Numbered from the stretch's first letter, positions 34,528-43,571 are shown. The stretch: 64,000 nucleotides of DNA from Pseudoxanthomonas sp. z9 (GCF_006542425.1 NZ_VFID01000007.1:248001-312000), one strand, 5' to 3'. The notes: a model not told the origin generated them from the letters alone. Numbers and translations are program-made.

Positions 34528-34806
34528 GCTTTTCCGGCCGCCCAGGGTTGCATCGCCTTCATGGCGAATGCGGAACCGATTTCTCCCTGCCGACAGGCAC
34601 TAGCCCATCCGGCATATGGCCCGGCAGGGAGCCCGTGCTAACGTCGCCTCCGGCCACAACGGGCGTGGACGGGCGAGGAGAGACGCGTGGCCTGCCCGTT
34701 GTCGGCTCCTTGGTTTCTCCCGGCCCGCATTCGCTTCCCCGGCCGCACTGTTCCGCACCACGCTGCAGTTGTCCGTTTCCACGACACGTTCCGGCAAGGG
34801 GAATCC

Positions 34807-35238
34807 ATGGCATCGATGAAGCAGGCCGCGCCTCCGCTGGAGGACGCGAAGATACCGGTGAAGATCAAGCTGTCCGCGCTGTGGGCCAGCCTGATGCTGT
34901 GCTTCGTGTACGGCGACTATTTCGGCCTGTACGTGCCGGGCAAGCTGGGAAAGATGATCGAGGGCAGCATGGGTCCGCTCGGCGCGGTGACCCAGAACGT
35001 GCTGGTTGGCACCTCGATCATGATGGCGATACCGGCGCTGATGGTGTTCCTGTCGCTGGTGATGAAACCGGCGCTCAGCCGTTGGATGAACGCGCTGCTG
35101 GGCCTGGCCTACGCCGCCATCATGGTGCTGACCATGCCGGGCGCCTGGCGCTTCTACCAGCTGCTTGGCGTGGTCGAGATCCTCTTGTGCCTGGCCATTG
35201 TCGGCTTCGCGCTGAAATGGCCGCGCCGGCCGCTTTGA
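34807..35238 (+). CDS. DUF6326 family membrane protein (143 aa)
   Basis: Starts MASMKQAAPPLEDAKIPVKIKLSALWASLMLCFVYGDYFGLYVPGKL, which is the characteristic opening of DUF6326, and has four membrane helices. The short loop GKLGKMIEGSMGPLG follows helix 1. Function unknown. ATG 34807 follows AGGGGAATCC. The DUF4386 gene begins 19 bp after its stop, and the two probably form an operon of small membrane proteins. Confidence 0.78.
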   Translation: MASMKQAAPPLEDAKIPVKIKLSALWASLMLCFVYGDYFGLYVPGKLGKMIEGSMGPLGAVTQNVLVGTSIMMAIPALMVFLSLVMKPALSRWMNALLGLAYAAIMVLTMPGAWRFYQLLGVVEILLCLAIVGFALKWPRRPL

Positions 35239-35257
35239 TTCTTCCGGAACCACTCTC

Positions 35258-35974
35258 ATGAACATGGATTCCGCCGTCACCCTGCACAATCCGCGCGCCA
35301 CCGCCCGCATCGCCGGGGTGCTTTACCTGATCGTGGTGCTGGCCGGCATCTTCAGCATCGCCTACGTGCCATCGCAGACGCAGGTGGCGGGCGACGCGGC
35401 CGCAACCGTCGCGAAGATCGCCGCGCACGAAGGCTTGTTCCGGCTCGGCATCGCCGCCGGGCTGGTCTGCTATCTCGCCTTCCTGTTGCTGCCGCTGGCG
35501 CTGTACCGCCTGCTGGCACCGCATGGCAGGACCGCGGCCACACTGATGGTGGCGCTGGCGGTGGCCAGCGTGCCGCTGTCGTTCTTCAACCTGCTGCACA
35601 AACTGGACGTGCTGAGCCTGCTGGACGGCGCCGATTACCTGCGCGCGTTCACGCCCGAAGTATTGAACGCGCAGGTGATGCTGGCGCTCAAGGGCTATGC
35701 CAACGGCATCCTGGTATCCAAGCTGTTCTGGGGATTGTGGCTGCTGCCGTTCGGCTGGCTGGTGTTCACCTCGCGCCTGTTGCCGCGGGTGCTGGGCATC
35801 CTGCTGATGCTGGGCTGCCTGGGTTACGTGACCGATGTGTTCCTCCGCCTGCTGGTGCCAGGCTTCGCCGGCACCGCCGCGGCGGGATATATCACCCTGC
35901 CCGCGACGCTGGGCGAGATCGGCACCTGCCTGTGGCTGCTGGTGCTGGGCGTGCGCGTACCCGCTCGCCGGTAG
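35258..35974 (+). CDS. DUF4386 family membrane protein (238 aa)
   Basis: Seven or so membrane helices. The N-terminal RATARIAGVLYLIVVLAGIFSIAYVPSQ, the central RLGIAAGLVCYLAFLLLPLALYRLLAP and the LWLLPFGWLVFTSRLLPRVLGILLMLGCLGYVTD signature match DUF4386. No catalytic residue pattern is visible. The family is often found beside small membrane proteins and is functionally unassigned. It is downstream of, and close to, the DUF6326 gene. Confidence 0.87.
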   Translation: MNMDSAVTLHNPRATARIAGVLYLIVVLAGIFSIAYVPSQTQVAGDAAATVAKIAAHEGLFRLGIAAGLVCYLAFLLLPLALYRLLAPHGRTAATLMVALAVASVPLSFFNLLHKLDVLSLLDGADYLRAFTPEVLNAQVMLALKGYANGILVSKLFWGLWLLPFGWLVFTSRLLPRVLGILLMLGCLGYVTDVFLRLLVPGFAGTAAAGYITLPATLGEIGTCLWLLVLGVRVPARR

Positions 35975-36085
35975 TCCCGAACACGGGCGCCGGCATCCGC
36001 CGATGGGCGGCAGGTGCGTGATGCCGGCGCTTCCGGCATCATCCGCCGACCATCCGGCCACCGGCCGGACACCATGGAGCATCGC

Positions 36086-38359
36086 ATGCGGACGCGGAAC
36101 CGGCAGGCACGGACACAGGCGTCATGGAAAGCGGCACTGCTGGTACTCGCATGGTTCGTCATTCCCCTGGGCCTGCACGCGCAGACCCTGGCCTGGCCGG
36201 ACAAGCCATCGGCATCCAGCGCCGCGCTTGAACGACAGCTGCCCGCGCTCGCCCGCAAATTGCTGGCCGACTACGCGGATCCGGATCGCGAGCGCGAACT
36301 GATCAACCGGGTGCGCCTGCAGATGGTCGCCGGGCAACCGGAGGCCGCGCTGGCGAGCATCGCCGCGTTGCGCGAGGTGCGCCGGGAAACAGCGCCGGAG
36401 CAGGCCGACGTGCTGTTCATCCAGTACGAAATCGATGCCGACGCGCGCTTGCGCGGCGAAACCCATCCGGCCGCCGCGTTCCGCCGCGCATTCGCGCGCC
36501 TGGATGACCGACAGGCCGCCCGCACCCTGCCGGTGATGGGCGCGGATCTGCCGCGCGCGCGCCGCGATCTGGATGCGGCGCTGGAGAAACAGCATGGCAA
36601 GGTCGCCATCGAACGCGTCGATGCACTGGAACTGATCCGCCTGTACCAGTTCCACACGGTCTACACGGCGCTATTGCCGGTCCTGCCCGAGCTGCTGGCC
36701 GAGGACGAGGCCAACCGCTATGTCATCGAACGCGACGTGGTCGTTCCCGGCGCGGACGGCACGAGCCTGCGCGGCCTGCTGGTGCGGCCGCGGAAGATGA
36801 CCGCGCCGCAGCCCGTACTGCTCGGCTTCACCATCTACGTCAATGACAGCTGGTCGCTGTCCGATGCCAAGGCGGCGGCCGCGCACGGCTACGTGGGCGT
36901 GTTCGTCTACAGCCGCGGCAAGGCCGGCGCTCCGGGTGAACCCGTGCCTTATGAACACGATGGCGAAGACGCCGCCGCCGCGATCGACTGGATCAGCCGG
37001 CAACCGTGGTGCGATGGCCGCGTGGGCATGTATGGCAACAGCTACAACAGTTTCACTCAATGGTCCGCGGCCAAGCACCGCCCGCCCGCGCTGAAGGCGA
37101 TGCTGACCTCGGCCTCGACCGCACCGGGCATCGACATCCCGATGCAGGGCAACGTCTTCCTCAATTTCCTGTATCCGTGGCCACTGTGGACCGCCGCCAA
37201 TGCGACCCTGGACACCGACAGCTACGGCGATGAGGAACGCTGGCGGCGGCTGGATGCGAACTGGTACCGCAGCGGTCGCGCCTACCGCGACCTGCCCGCC
37301 ATCGACGGCCACCCGAACCCCTATTTCTCGCGCTGGCTGGAACACCCCACCTACGACGCCTACTGGCAGGCAATGACTCCGCAGGGCGACGAGTTCGCCG
37401 GCATCGACATTCCCGTGCTCGCGGTCACCGGCTATTTCGACGGCGCGCGCGTGGGCGTGCAGCACTACTTCGACGAACACACGCGACACAACGCCAACGC
37501 GAATCACACCCTGCTGATCGGACCCTACAACCACTTCTCGATGCAGGCCGGCGCGGCGCGCGTCCAGGAAGGCTACGAGGTGGATCCGGTCGCGCTGATC
37601 GATCTGCCATCGCTGCGCTTCCAGTGGTTCGATCACGTCTTCCGCGGCGCGGCGCGGCCGGCCGTCCTGAAGGATCGCATCAACTACCAGGTGATGGGCG
37701 CCAACACGTGGAAGCACGCCGCAACCCTTGATGCGATGGCCAACCAGCGCCAGCGCCTGTACCTGCGGCCCGCCGCGACGGGCGCCGAAGGCCTGCTCGC
37801 GGAACAGCCGTCGACGGTGCGCAGGGATAGCACCACGCTGACCGTCGATCTGGCGGATCGCAGCGACGCCGGCTGGAATCCGCCCACATTGTCGATGCTG
37901 GATGCGCTGGATCCGCACGCCGCCGTAGTGTTCCGCGGCGCGCCGCTGACCGGGCCCGCGGAACTGTCCGGCCTGTTCTCCGGACAGCTCGATTTCATCA
38001 CCAACAAGCGCGACTTCGACCTCAACCTGGCGCTGTACGAGCAGTTGCCGGACGGCCGTTATCTGCTGCTGTCCTGGCACATGGGCCGCGCCAGCCACGC
38101 GCGCGATCGCCGCAAGCGTGAACTGCTGATCCCGGGCAAGCCGCAGTCGATCGCGTTCCGCAGCGAACGCCTGACCAGCCGCCAGTTGCAACCGGGCAGC
38201 CGGTTGGTGGTGGTGCTGGGCGTCAACAAGCAGCGCGACTTGCAGATCAACCTGGGCAGCGGCAAGGAGGTCGGCGACGAGACCCTGGCCGATGCGGGCA
38301 AGCCGCTGGAAATCCGCTGGACGGGCAGCAGTTACATCGAAGTGCCGCTGCTGCGCTGA
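36086..38359 (+). CDS. CocE/NonD-family hydrolase with altered nucleophile elbow
   Basis: 757 aa, exported (Sec signal to about residue 35, FVIPLGLHAQ). ATG 36086 has GGAG five bases upstream; ATG 36074 is an alternative. A helical N-terminal region of 170 residues precedes the X-Pro dipeptidyl-peptidase/CocE alpha/beta domain. The elbow reads MYGNSYNSFTQW with Ser319, where relatives have G-x-S-Y-x-G; the final Gly is Ser here. Asp452 (TGYFDGARVG) and His483 (GPYNHFSM) complete the triad. The C-terminal jelly-roll closes with the SSYIEVPLL strand. Likely an extracytoplasmic esterase or glutaryl-7-ACA-acylase-like peptidase of unknown substrate. Confidence 0.87.
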   Translation: MRTRNRQARTQASWKAALLVLAWFVIPLGLHAQTLAWPDKPSASSAALERQLPALARKLLADYADPDRERELINRVRLQMVAGQPEAALASIAALREVRRETAPEQADVLFIQYEIDADARLRGETHPAAAFRRAFARLDDRQAARTLPVMGADLPRARRDLDAALEKQHGKVAIERVDALELIRLYQFHTVYTALLPVLPELLAEDEANRYVIERDVVVPGADGTSLRGLLVRPRKMTAPQPVLLGFTIYVNDSWSLSDAKAAAAHGYVGVFVYSRGKAGAPGEPVPYEHDGEDAAAAIDWISRQPWCDGRVGMYGNSYNSFTQWSAAKHRPPALKAMLTSASTAPGIDIPMQGNVFLNFLYPWPLWTAANATLDTDSYGDEERWRRLDANWYRSGRAYRDLPAIDGHPNPYFSRWLEHPTYDAYWQAMTPQGDEFAGIDIPVLAVTGYFDGARVGVQHYFDEHTRHNANANHTLLIGPYNHFSMQAGAARVQEGYEVDPVALIDLPSLRFQWFDHVFRGAARPAVLKDRINYQVMGANTWKHAATLDAMANQRQRLYLRPAATGAEGLLAEQPSTVRRDSTTLTVDLADRSDAGWNPPTLSMLDALDPHAAVVFRGAPLTGPAELSGLFSGQLDFITNKRDFDLNLALYEQLPDGRYLLLSWHMGRASHARDRRKRELLIPGKPQSIAFRSERLTSRQLQPGSRLVVVLGVNKQRDLQINLGSGKEVGDETLADAGKPLEIRWTGSSYIEVPLLR

Positions 38360-38423
38360 ACGTCGCCGGCCGCTACAGTGGCACTCCGGGTATCCGCCCG
38401 GAAGTTGCCCGGACCGCAGGCCG

Positions 38424-39017
38424 ATGACCCAGGTTCTCGTCAGCATCAACCCCGACATCCCGGAACCGGATCTCTCGCAGCTCCGGCTGTTTCACGATCG
38501 GGTCGTGGCACTGGCCGGCACGCGCCTGGTCAAGGGCGGCCAGTCGAACATCAACGCGTCGCTCCGGCTGGAAGCCGGCAAGGACCTTGCCCGCCAGGTC
38601 GTACTGCCGCCGGAGGAGCAGGTCGCGCAGTTCCTGATGGCATTCCGGTTCTTCTACATGAAGAGCGAGATGACCCATTTTCCACGGATCGTCAATCTGG
38701 TCTCCCGGTACGCGGCGCCGCCGGCACCGGAGGTGTTCCGGAGCATCAAGGCGCGCTGGGAGCACTCCTGTTCGGTCCAGTTGCGGATCAACGGCAAACC
38801 CATCAGCTCGGGCAAGCTCATCGATCTTTGGTTCAACGCGCACTATTTCCACGGCGAACAGGCCAAGCGCGAACAGTTGGATGGCATGAACGCCCTGCTC
38901 TCCCACGATCTGAGCAAGTTCATGCTGCTGGACGCGGTCTACAACGCGTCGGAAATCGTGCGCGGATTCCATGCCGGCATCGGCGCGCTGTTCGTCCCGA
39001 TCGGCACCGAAATCTGA
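38424..39017 (+). CDS. Hypothetical protein (197 aa), no family recognised
   Basis: Soluble protein starting MTQVLVSINPDIPEPDLSQLRLFHD at ATG 38424. Conserved-looking stretches are LVKGGQSNINASLRLEAGK, EEQVAQFLMAFRFFYMKSEMTHFPRIVNLV and LIDLWFNAHYFHGEQAKREQLDGMNALLSHDLSKFMLLDAVYNASEIVRGF. No signal peptide or membrane helix. The His/Phe-rich central helices and the final helix suggest an all-alpha fold. Codon use is like its neighbours. It lies 64 bp behind the CocE gene without a visible terminator. Function cannot be read. Confidence 0.7.
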   Translation: MTQVLVSINPDIPEPDLSQLRLFHDRVVALAGTRLVKGGQSNINASLRLEAGKDLARQVVLPPEEQVAQFLMAFRFFYMKSEMTHFPRIVNLVSRYAAPPAPEVFRSIKARWEHSCSVQLRINGKPISSGKLIDLWFNAHYFHGEQAKREQLDGMNALLSHDLSKFMLLDAVYNASEIVRGFHAGIGALFVPIGTEI

Positions 39018-39026
39018 CGGCGCGGG

Positions 39027-40172
39027 TCAGTCGCGCAGCGCGCGTCCGCACATCGCCACGCCGATCATCATCGCCGCCAGCAGCAGGAACGCGGTGGGCA
39101 GGCTGCTGTGGTGGGCGACGAAGCCGATGCCGGCCGGACCGGTCAACACGCCGGCGTAGGCGATCGTGGTCATCGCCGGCACCGCCAGCGCCTGCGGCAT
39201 GACCTTCTGCCGGCCGGCGGCGGTGAACAGCACCGGCACGATGTTGGAGCAGCCCAGGCCCACCAGCGTGTAACCGACCAGCGACCACTGCCATTGCGGC
39301 AGGCAGGCCGACAGGGTGATGCCGGCGGCGGCCAGCAGGCCGCCCTGCCACACCACCCGGGTCGGCCCCAGCCGCGCGACGATGGCATCGCCGGCGAAGC
39401 GCCCGGCGGTCATCGCCAGCGCGAAACAGGCATAGCCGAACCCGGCCTGCGCCGAACCCATGCCGCGCTGCTCGGTCAGGAACACCGCGCTCCAGTCGAG
39501 CATCGCGCCCTCGGTCAGGAACACCACGAAGCCCAGCACGCCCAGCAGGATCACGAAGCCGTGCGGCACCGCGAACAACGGCCCCTCGTGCGGACTGCCA
39601 TAGGGCAGCAGGCCGCGCCAGTTGAAGGCCAGCAGCAGCAGGATGAAAGCCGCCCAGAACACGGTCATCGCCAGCGGCGCCACGCCCAGCGACATCATCC
39701 CCGCCGCACCGGCCGCGCCGACGATGCCGCCCAGGCTGAAAAAGCCATGGAAGCCGGACATCATCGGACGGCCCGCCGCTTCCTCCACGATCACCGCCTG
39801 CACGTTGAACGCGCAATCGGCCGCGCCGATCGCCGCGCCGAACACGAACAGCACCGCGCCCAGGGCGTAAACCGACGGCACCCACGCCAGCAGCGGCAGC
39901 ATCAGGCTGGACACGATCGTGCAGGCCACCAGCACCCGCCGGCACCCCCGCCGCGTGGTCCAGGCGCCGGCCAGCGGCATCGCGATCAGCGATCCCAGGC
40001 CCAGGCACAGCAGCAGCGCGCCGAGCGAGGCTTCGTCCAGCCCGGCGCGCGCCTTGGCGAACGGCACCAGCGCCGCCCATACCGCCACCGCGCAGCCCGC
40101 GGCGAAGAACAACAGGCGGGTGGCGCGGAACTCGCCATGGGAGATGGGCGAATCGGAAGTGGCAACGGACAT
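39027..40172 (-). CDS. MFS transporter (YbjJ-like), third gene of HAD-DeoR-MFS unit
   Basis: 381 aa with twelve membrane helices and the MFS loop motifs (FAKARAGLDEASLGALLLCLGLGSLIAMPLAGAWTTRRGCRR; second half GRFAGDAIVARLG). The style is that of the YbjJ/FucP-like uptake or exporter group. It is 41 bp downstream of a DeoR regulator, which lies four bases inside a HAD phosphatase gene. E. coli has a comparable ybjI (HAD)-ybjJ pair. A role in sugar or sugar-phosphate handling is plausible; the substrate is not visible. Confidence 0.87.
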   Translation of the reverse strand: MSVATSDSPISHGEFRATRLLFFAAGCAVAVWAALVPFAKARAGLDEASLGALLLCLGLGSLIAMPLAGAWTTRRGCRRVLVACTIVSSLMLPLLAWVPSVYALGAVLFVFGAAIGAADCAFNVQAVIVEEAAGRPMMSGFHGFFSLGGIVGAAGAAGMMSLGVAPLAMTVFWAAFILLLLAFNWRGLLPYGSPHEGPLFAVPHGFVILLGVLGFVVFLTEGAMLDWSAVFLTEQRGMGSAQAGFGYACFALAMTAGRFAGDAIVARLGPTRVVWQGGLLAAAGITLSACLPQWQWSLVGYTLVGLGCSNIVPVLFTAAGRQKVMPQALAVPAMTTIAYAGVLTGPAGIGFVAHHSSLPTAFLLLAAMMIGVAMCGRALRD

Positions 40173-40213
40173 CGTGGCGATTCTCGTGGGGGACGGCAAT
40201 AAAGCTGTGGCGC

Positions 40214-41002
40214 TCAGCGCCGGTCGGCACGGAGCACGGCGATTTCCTGCTGCTCGAAGGACTTGCGCAGGCTTTCCAGCGCGTCGTGTTCGACGATGAG
40301 GTGATCGATCTGGTGCAGCGAAGCGAACTGGAAGCGCGCGTCGGCGCCGAACTTCTCGTTCATCACCACCACCGCGGTCTCGCCGCTGCATTCAATCATC
40401 GCCCGCTTGAACAGCGACTCCTCGGCGTCGTTGCCCCACAGGCCGCTGTCGATGTCGACCGCACAGGTACCGGGAAAGCACAGATCCGCGCGTACGCGCC
40501 GCAGTTCCTGCACCGCCTGCGCGCCGATGGCCGCGCCGATCCGGTGTTCGATGCGTCCGCCGATGACCAGCACTTCCACATCCGCGCGTTCCATCAGGCG
40601 GAAGGCGATGTCGGGCGCGTTGGTGACCACGGTCAGGTCGAAGTCGCGCGGCAGCGCGTCGGCGATCGCGCTGTTGGTGGAACCGGCGTCGAGGATGAGC
40701 GTCTGGCCCTTGCGCAGCAGGCCCAGCGCCTTGCGCGCGAGCAGTTGCTTGCGCTCCGAATCCTGGCCCTGGCGCTGCAGCAGCGGCTTCACTTCCGGCG
40801 CATGCAGCAGCGCGCCGCCGTAGATGCGCCGGCACAGGCCGCGCGCGGCCAGCTCGCGCAGGTCGCGGCGGACGGAATCCTCGGACACCGCGAATTCCTG
40901 CGCCAGTTCCACCGCCAGCACCCGCCCCTGCGCGTGCAGGCGCTGGAGGATGCGCTGCTGGCGTTCCTCGGGCAGCAGATCGATGCCGGCCGGCGGGTTC
41001 AT
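40214..41002 (-). CDS. DeoR-family transcriptional regulator (262 aa)
   Basis: N-terminal winged helix EERQQRILQRLHAQGRVLAVELAQEFAVSEDSVRRDLRELAARGLCRRIYGGAL (about residues 12-65) with the DeoR signature, and a C-terminal sugar-phosphate-sensing domain (LILDAGSTNSAIADAL, VVTNAPDIAFRL, DLCFPGTCAVDIDSGLWGNDAEESLFKRAMI). It probably senses a phosphorylated sugar intermediate and represses its own operon through the dyad at 41693-41724. Start ATG 41000-41002 overlaps the HAD stop in ATGA. Confidence 0.93.
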   Translation of the reverse strand: MNPPAGIDLLPEERQQRILQRLHAQGRVLAVELAQEFAVSEDSVRRDLRELAARGLCRRIYGGALLHAPEVKPLLQRQGQDSERKQLLARKALGLLRKGQTLILDAGSTNSAIADALPRDFDLTVVTNAPDIAFRLMERADVEVLVIGGRIEHRIGAAIGAQAVQELRRVRADLCFPGTCAVDIDSGLWGNDAEESLFKRAMIECSGETAVVVMNEKFGADARFQFASLHQIDHLIVEHDALESLRKSFEQQEIAVLRADRR

Positions 41003-41670
41003 GGCGCAGTCTCCGTCAAACCGATAGCAACGCCCAGCCGCGCCAGCTCGTGGCGCAGTTGGGAGGCGTCGCGGAAGTGGATCGCATGCATGCCCAGGCG
41101 TGCGGCGGCGTCCGCGTTGTAGGCCATGTCGTCGATGAACACCGTGCGTTCGGCGCGCAGGTCGTGGCGTTCCATCAGCAACCGGAAGATCGCCGGATCC
41201 GGCTTGGCCAGGCGCTCCTGGCCGGACACCACGATGCCGTCGAACCAGCCGAGGAAGTCATAGCGTTCGAGCGCATGCGGGAAGGTCTCGCGCGACCAGT
41301 TGGTCAGCGCATACAACCGGCAGTCTCCGCCGCGCAGTTCTTCCAGCACCCGCACGGTCGGCGCCAGCGCCCCGCCCAGGGTTTCGATCCAGCGATCGCG
41401 ATAGGCGCGGATGCGCCCGGCCTGATCGGGGTGGCGGGCGATGGCCTCGTCCACCGCCTCGTCCCAGCCGCGGCCCGCGTCCTGCACGGCGTTCCAGGCC
41501 GGACTGCACACCTCGGCGAGGAACCATTCCATGCCGGCGACGTCGTCGCCGAACAGTTGGCGGTAGAGATAGCGGGGATTCCAGTCGACCAGCACGCCAC
41601 CCAGGTCGAAGACGATGGCGTCGATGGCCGGCTCGGGGGCGGGCACGGGAACGGGTTCCGGGCGATTCAT
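40999..41670 (-). CDS. HAD-superfamily phosphatase (223 aa), first gene of the DeoR operon
   Basis: Motif I FDLGGVLVDWNP (residues about 21-32) gives the nucleophile Asp, though the usual second acid of DxD is Gly, as in YihX/dehalogenase-type HADs. Motif II is TNWSRETFP, motif III the Lys of ERLAKPDPAIF, motif IV FIDDMAYNADAARRLG-like (reads FIDDMAYNADAAARLGMHAI). A helical cap of subclass I lies between motifs I and II. Likely acts on a sugar phosphate. ATG 41668-41670, with AGG upstream. Confidence 0.88.
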   Translation of the reverse strand: MNRPEPVPVPAPEPAIDAIVFDLGGVLVDWNPRYLYRQLFGDDVAGMEWFLAEVCSPAWNAVQDAGRGWDEAVDEAIARHPDQAGRIRAYRDRWIETLGGALAPTVRVLEELRGGDCRLYALTNWSRETFPHALERYDFLGWFDGIVVSGQERLAKPDPAIFRLLMERHDLRAERTVFIDDMAYNADAAARLGMHAIHFRDASQLRHELARLGVAIGLTETAP

Positions 41671-41692
41671 GGGGGATGACCTGGACGGACTC

Positions 41693-41724
41693 GCATGATT
41701 GTGCATAAACACGCATAATCATGC
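41693..41724. promoter_or_regulatory. Large operator dyad upstream of the HAD-DeoR-MFS operon
   Basis: GCATGATTGTGC (41693-41704) and GCATAATCATGC (41713-41724) are inverse complements at 11 of 12 positions around an eight-base AT-rich centre (ATAAACAC). It is 23 bp upstream of the HAD start, in an otherwise GC-rich region, and is the best candidate DeoR operator; it may overlap the promoter. Confidence 0.7.
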
Positions 41725-41829
41725 AACATCAGGCATATCGCCGGGGCGTCCCGATGGAGGCTGCGCCCGGTCACGAAGGGTCCGTGGGCGACGGTTACAC
41801 TCCGGCGTTCTCCGCACGAATCCGGAACC

Positions 41830-42696
41830 ATGCGCCGACTCGCCGCCCTGCTGCTCGTCCTGTCCACCGCCCTGACGGGGTTCGCCGCCTCGGCGGCCGA
41901 CGCCGCCATCGCTCCCCTGAAGGTGATGGCCTTCAACGTCCGCCTGCCCACCGACGCCGATGGCGACAACCGCTGGCAGGCGCGCAAGGACATCCTCGTG
42001 GACACCATCCGAGACCAGCGTCCCGTGGTGTTCGGGACCCAGGAACTGTTCGCCGAACAGGGCGACTACATCGTGCGGCAGTTGCCGGAATACGCCTGGT
42101 TCGGCGTCGGCCGGCGCGGCGACGCCGAGGGTGCCGGCGACGAGCACATGGGTGTGTTCTACCTGCGCGACGAGCTGAAGGTGATCGAGTCCGGCGATTT
42201 CTGGCTGTCGGATACGCCGGAAGTGGCCGGCAGCATCACCTGGGGCAACCTGTATCCGCGCATGGTCACCTGGGCGCTGTTCGAACGCATCGCCGATGGC
42301 CGCCGCTTCTATTTCTTCAACACCCACCTGCCCTATCGCGACGAGGACGAACCCATCCGCGAGCGCGGCGCCGCGCTGCTGCTGAAGCGGCTCTCGGCCC
42401 TGCCGGCGGAAGTGCCGGTCGTGGTCACCGGCGATTTCAACACCGGTCCGGAAAGCCGCGTGCATGCGCTGCTCACCGACGCGATGGCCGATGCCTGGGA
42501 GCGCAGCACGCAACGCAGCGGTCCGGAGGCGACCTTCCATGCCTTCTCCGGTAAGGCCGATCGCCGCATCGACTGGATCCTGGTGCGTGGTTTCGAGGTG
42601 GGTCCGGTCGCCACGGTGACCGACCACGAGAACGGCCGTTACCCCTCGGATCATTTCCCGGTAGTGGCCGAATTGCGCTGGGCGGTTACGCCCTGA
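41830..42696 (+). CDS. Secreted endonuclease/exonuclease/phosphatase-family protein
   Basis: 288 aa, Sec signal to about residue 23 (LTGFAASAADA). All EEP-fold motifs are present: MAFNVRLPTDADGDNRW, FGTQELFAEQ (metal Glu), FFNTHLPY, VVTGDFNTGPES (metal Asp/Asn) and YPSDHFPVVAEL (catalytic His). Relatives include extracellular nucleases, sphingomyelinases and the mannosidase-associated EEP proteins; the DRRIDWILVRG spacing suits the latter broad group. Exported single gene, so an extracytoplasmic phosphodiesterase is likely. Confidence 0.88.
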   Translation: MRRLAALLLVLSTALTGFAASAADAAIAPLKVMAFNVRLPTDADGDNRWQARKDILVDTIRDQRPVVFGTQELFAEQGDYIVRQLPEYAWFGVGRRGDAEGAGDEHMGVFYLRDELKVIESGDFWLSDTPEVAGSITWGNLYPRMVTWALFERIADGRRFYFFNTHLPYRDEDEPIRERGAALLLKRLSALPAEVPVVVTGDFNTGPESRVHALLTDAMADAWERSTQRSGPEATFHAFSGKADRRIDWILVRGFEVGPVATVTDHENGRYPSDHFPVVAELRWAVTP

Positions 42697-42839
42697 CCGG
42701 AGGGCTGGCGCCACGGTCGCGTCCGGCATAGGCTGCGCGGACGCGCGGCGACCGTCCCGGAGGGGGAAGGCACGACGACCGGGGGCATCCCGTGCGGCAG
42801 GTCGAAGTTCCTTTTCCTCCCTTCGAAAGGACACGCGCC

Positions 42840-43349
42840 ATGACGCCCTCGTTCTCGCCGCTCGGTATCGTCCATACCGTTCTCAGCCTGCTGCCCGTCG
42901 TGTTCGGCGCGATCGCGCTGATCCGCGACGGCCGCATCGAACCCGCTTCGCGCATCGGCAAGGCGTATCTGGCCGGCATGCTGATCTCGATCTTCACTTC
43001 CTTCGGCCTGTCCAGCACCGGCGGTTTCAACGAGGCGCACGCACTGGGCATCCTCGCCCTGCTGGCGCTGGCCGTGGGCTTCACCGCGCGTCGCCATGCG
43101 TGGCTGGGCGGTGGCGCCGAGTATCTGCAGAACCTCAGCCTGTCCTTCAGTTACATGCTGCTGTTCATTCCCGCCATCAACGAGACCCTGCGCCGCGTGC
43201 CGCCATCGCAGCCGCTGGCCGACGGACCGCAGTCACCGCTGGTGCTGGGTCTGGTGTCGGTCGTGTTCGTGCTGTTCGTGATCGGTGCGGGCTACCAGGC
43301 ATTGCGACTGCATGCCCGGCGCAAGGTCATGGCCGCCAGCACTGCGTGA
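42840..43349 (+). CDS. DUF2306-like membrane protein (169 aa)
   Basis: Start ATG 42840 with AAGGA upstream. Four to five membrane helices; the segments IVHTVLSLLPVVFGAIALIRDG, AGMLISIFTSFGLSSTGGFNEAHALGILALLALAVGF and LSFSYMLLFIPAINETLRRVP resemble the DUF2306/YozB-type membrane family, in which buried His residues (IVHTV, EAHALG) are conserved. The function is unknown. The two tandem GTAG-type palindromes follow its stop at 43387-43568. Confidence 0.65.
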   Translation: MTPSFSPLGIVHTVLSLLPVVFGAIALIRDGRIEPASRIGKAYLAGMLISIFTSFGLSSTGGFNEAHALGILALLALAVGFTARRHAWLGGGAEYLQNLSLSFSYMLLFIPAINETLRRVPPSQPLADGPQSPLVLGLVSVVFVLFVIGAGYQALRLHARRKVMAASTA

Positions 43350-43386
43350 TGCTTCTTTGGCACGAACCGGTCGCGGCCGGTCCCCC

Positions 43387-43568
43387 TGTAGAGCCGAGCT
43401 TGCTCGGCTGCGGGTTCCCGAAAGCACCGCTGCCGATCGGCGCTCGCGATCAGCGGAGCAAGCTCCGCTCTACCCATCCCTGTAGAGCCGAGCTTGCTCG
43501 GCTGCGAATTCCCGAAAGCACCGTTGCCCGATCGGCGTTCGCGATCAGCGGAGCAAGTTCCGATCTAC
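43387..43568. repeat. Tandemly duplicated GTAG-type palindrome (SMAG-like), period 94 bp
   Basis: Two near-identical units, 43387-43473 and 43481-43568. Each begins TGTAGAGCCGAGCTTGCTCG and ends with the pairing arm CGGAGCAAGCTCCGCTCTAC or a variant, so each is a hairpin pair starting with GTAG, as described for SMAG elements of Stenotrophomonas. The second unit has several substitutions. A second REP family, different from the GTGGGAGC type. Confidence 0.85.
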
Positions 43569-43571
43569 GGT

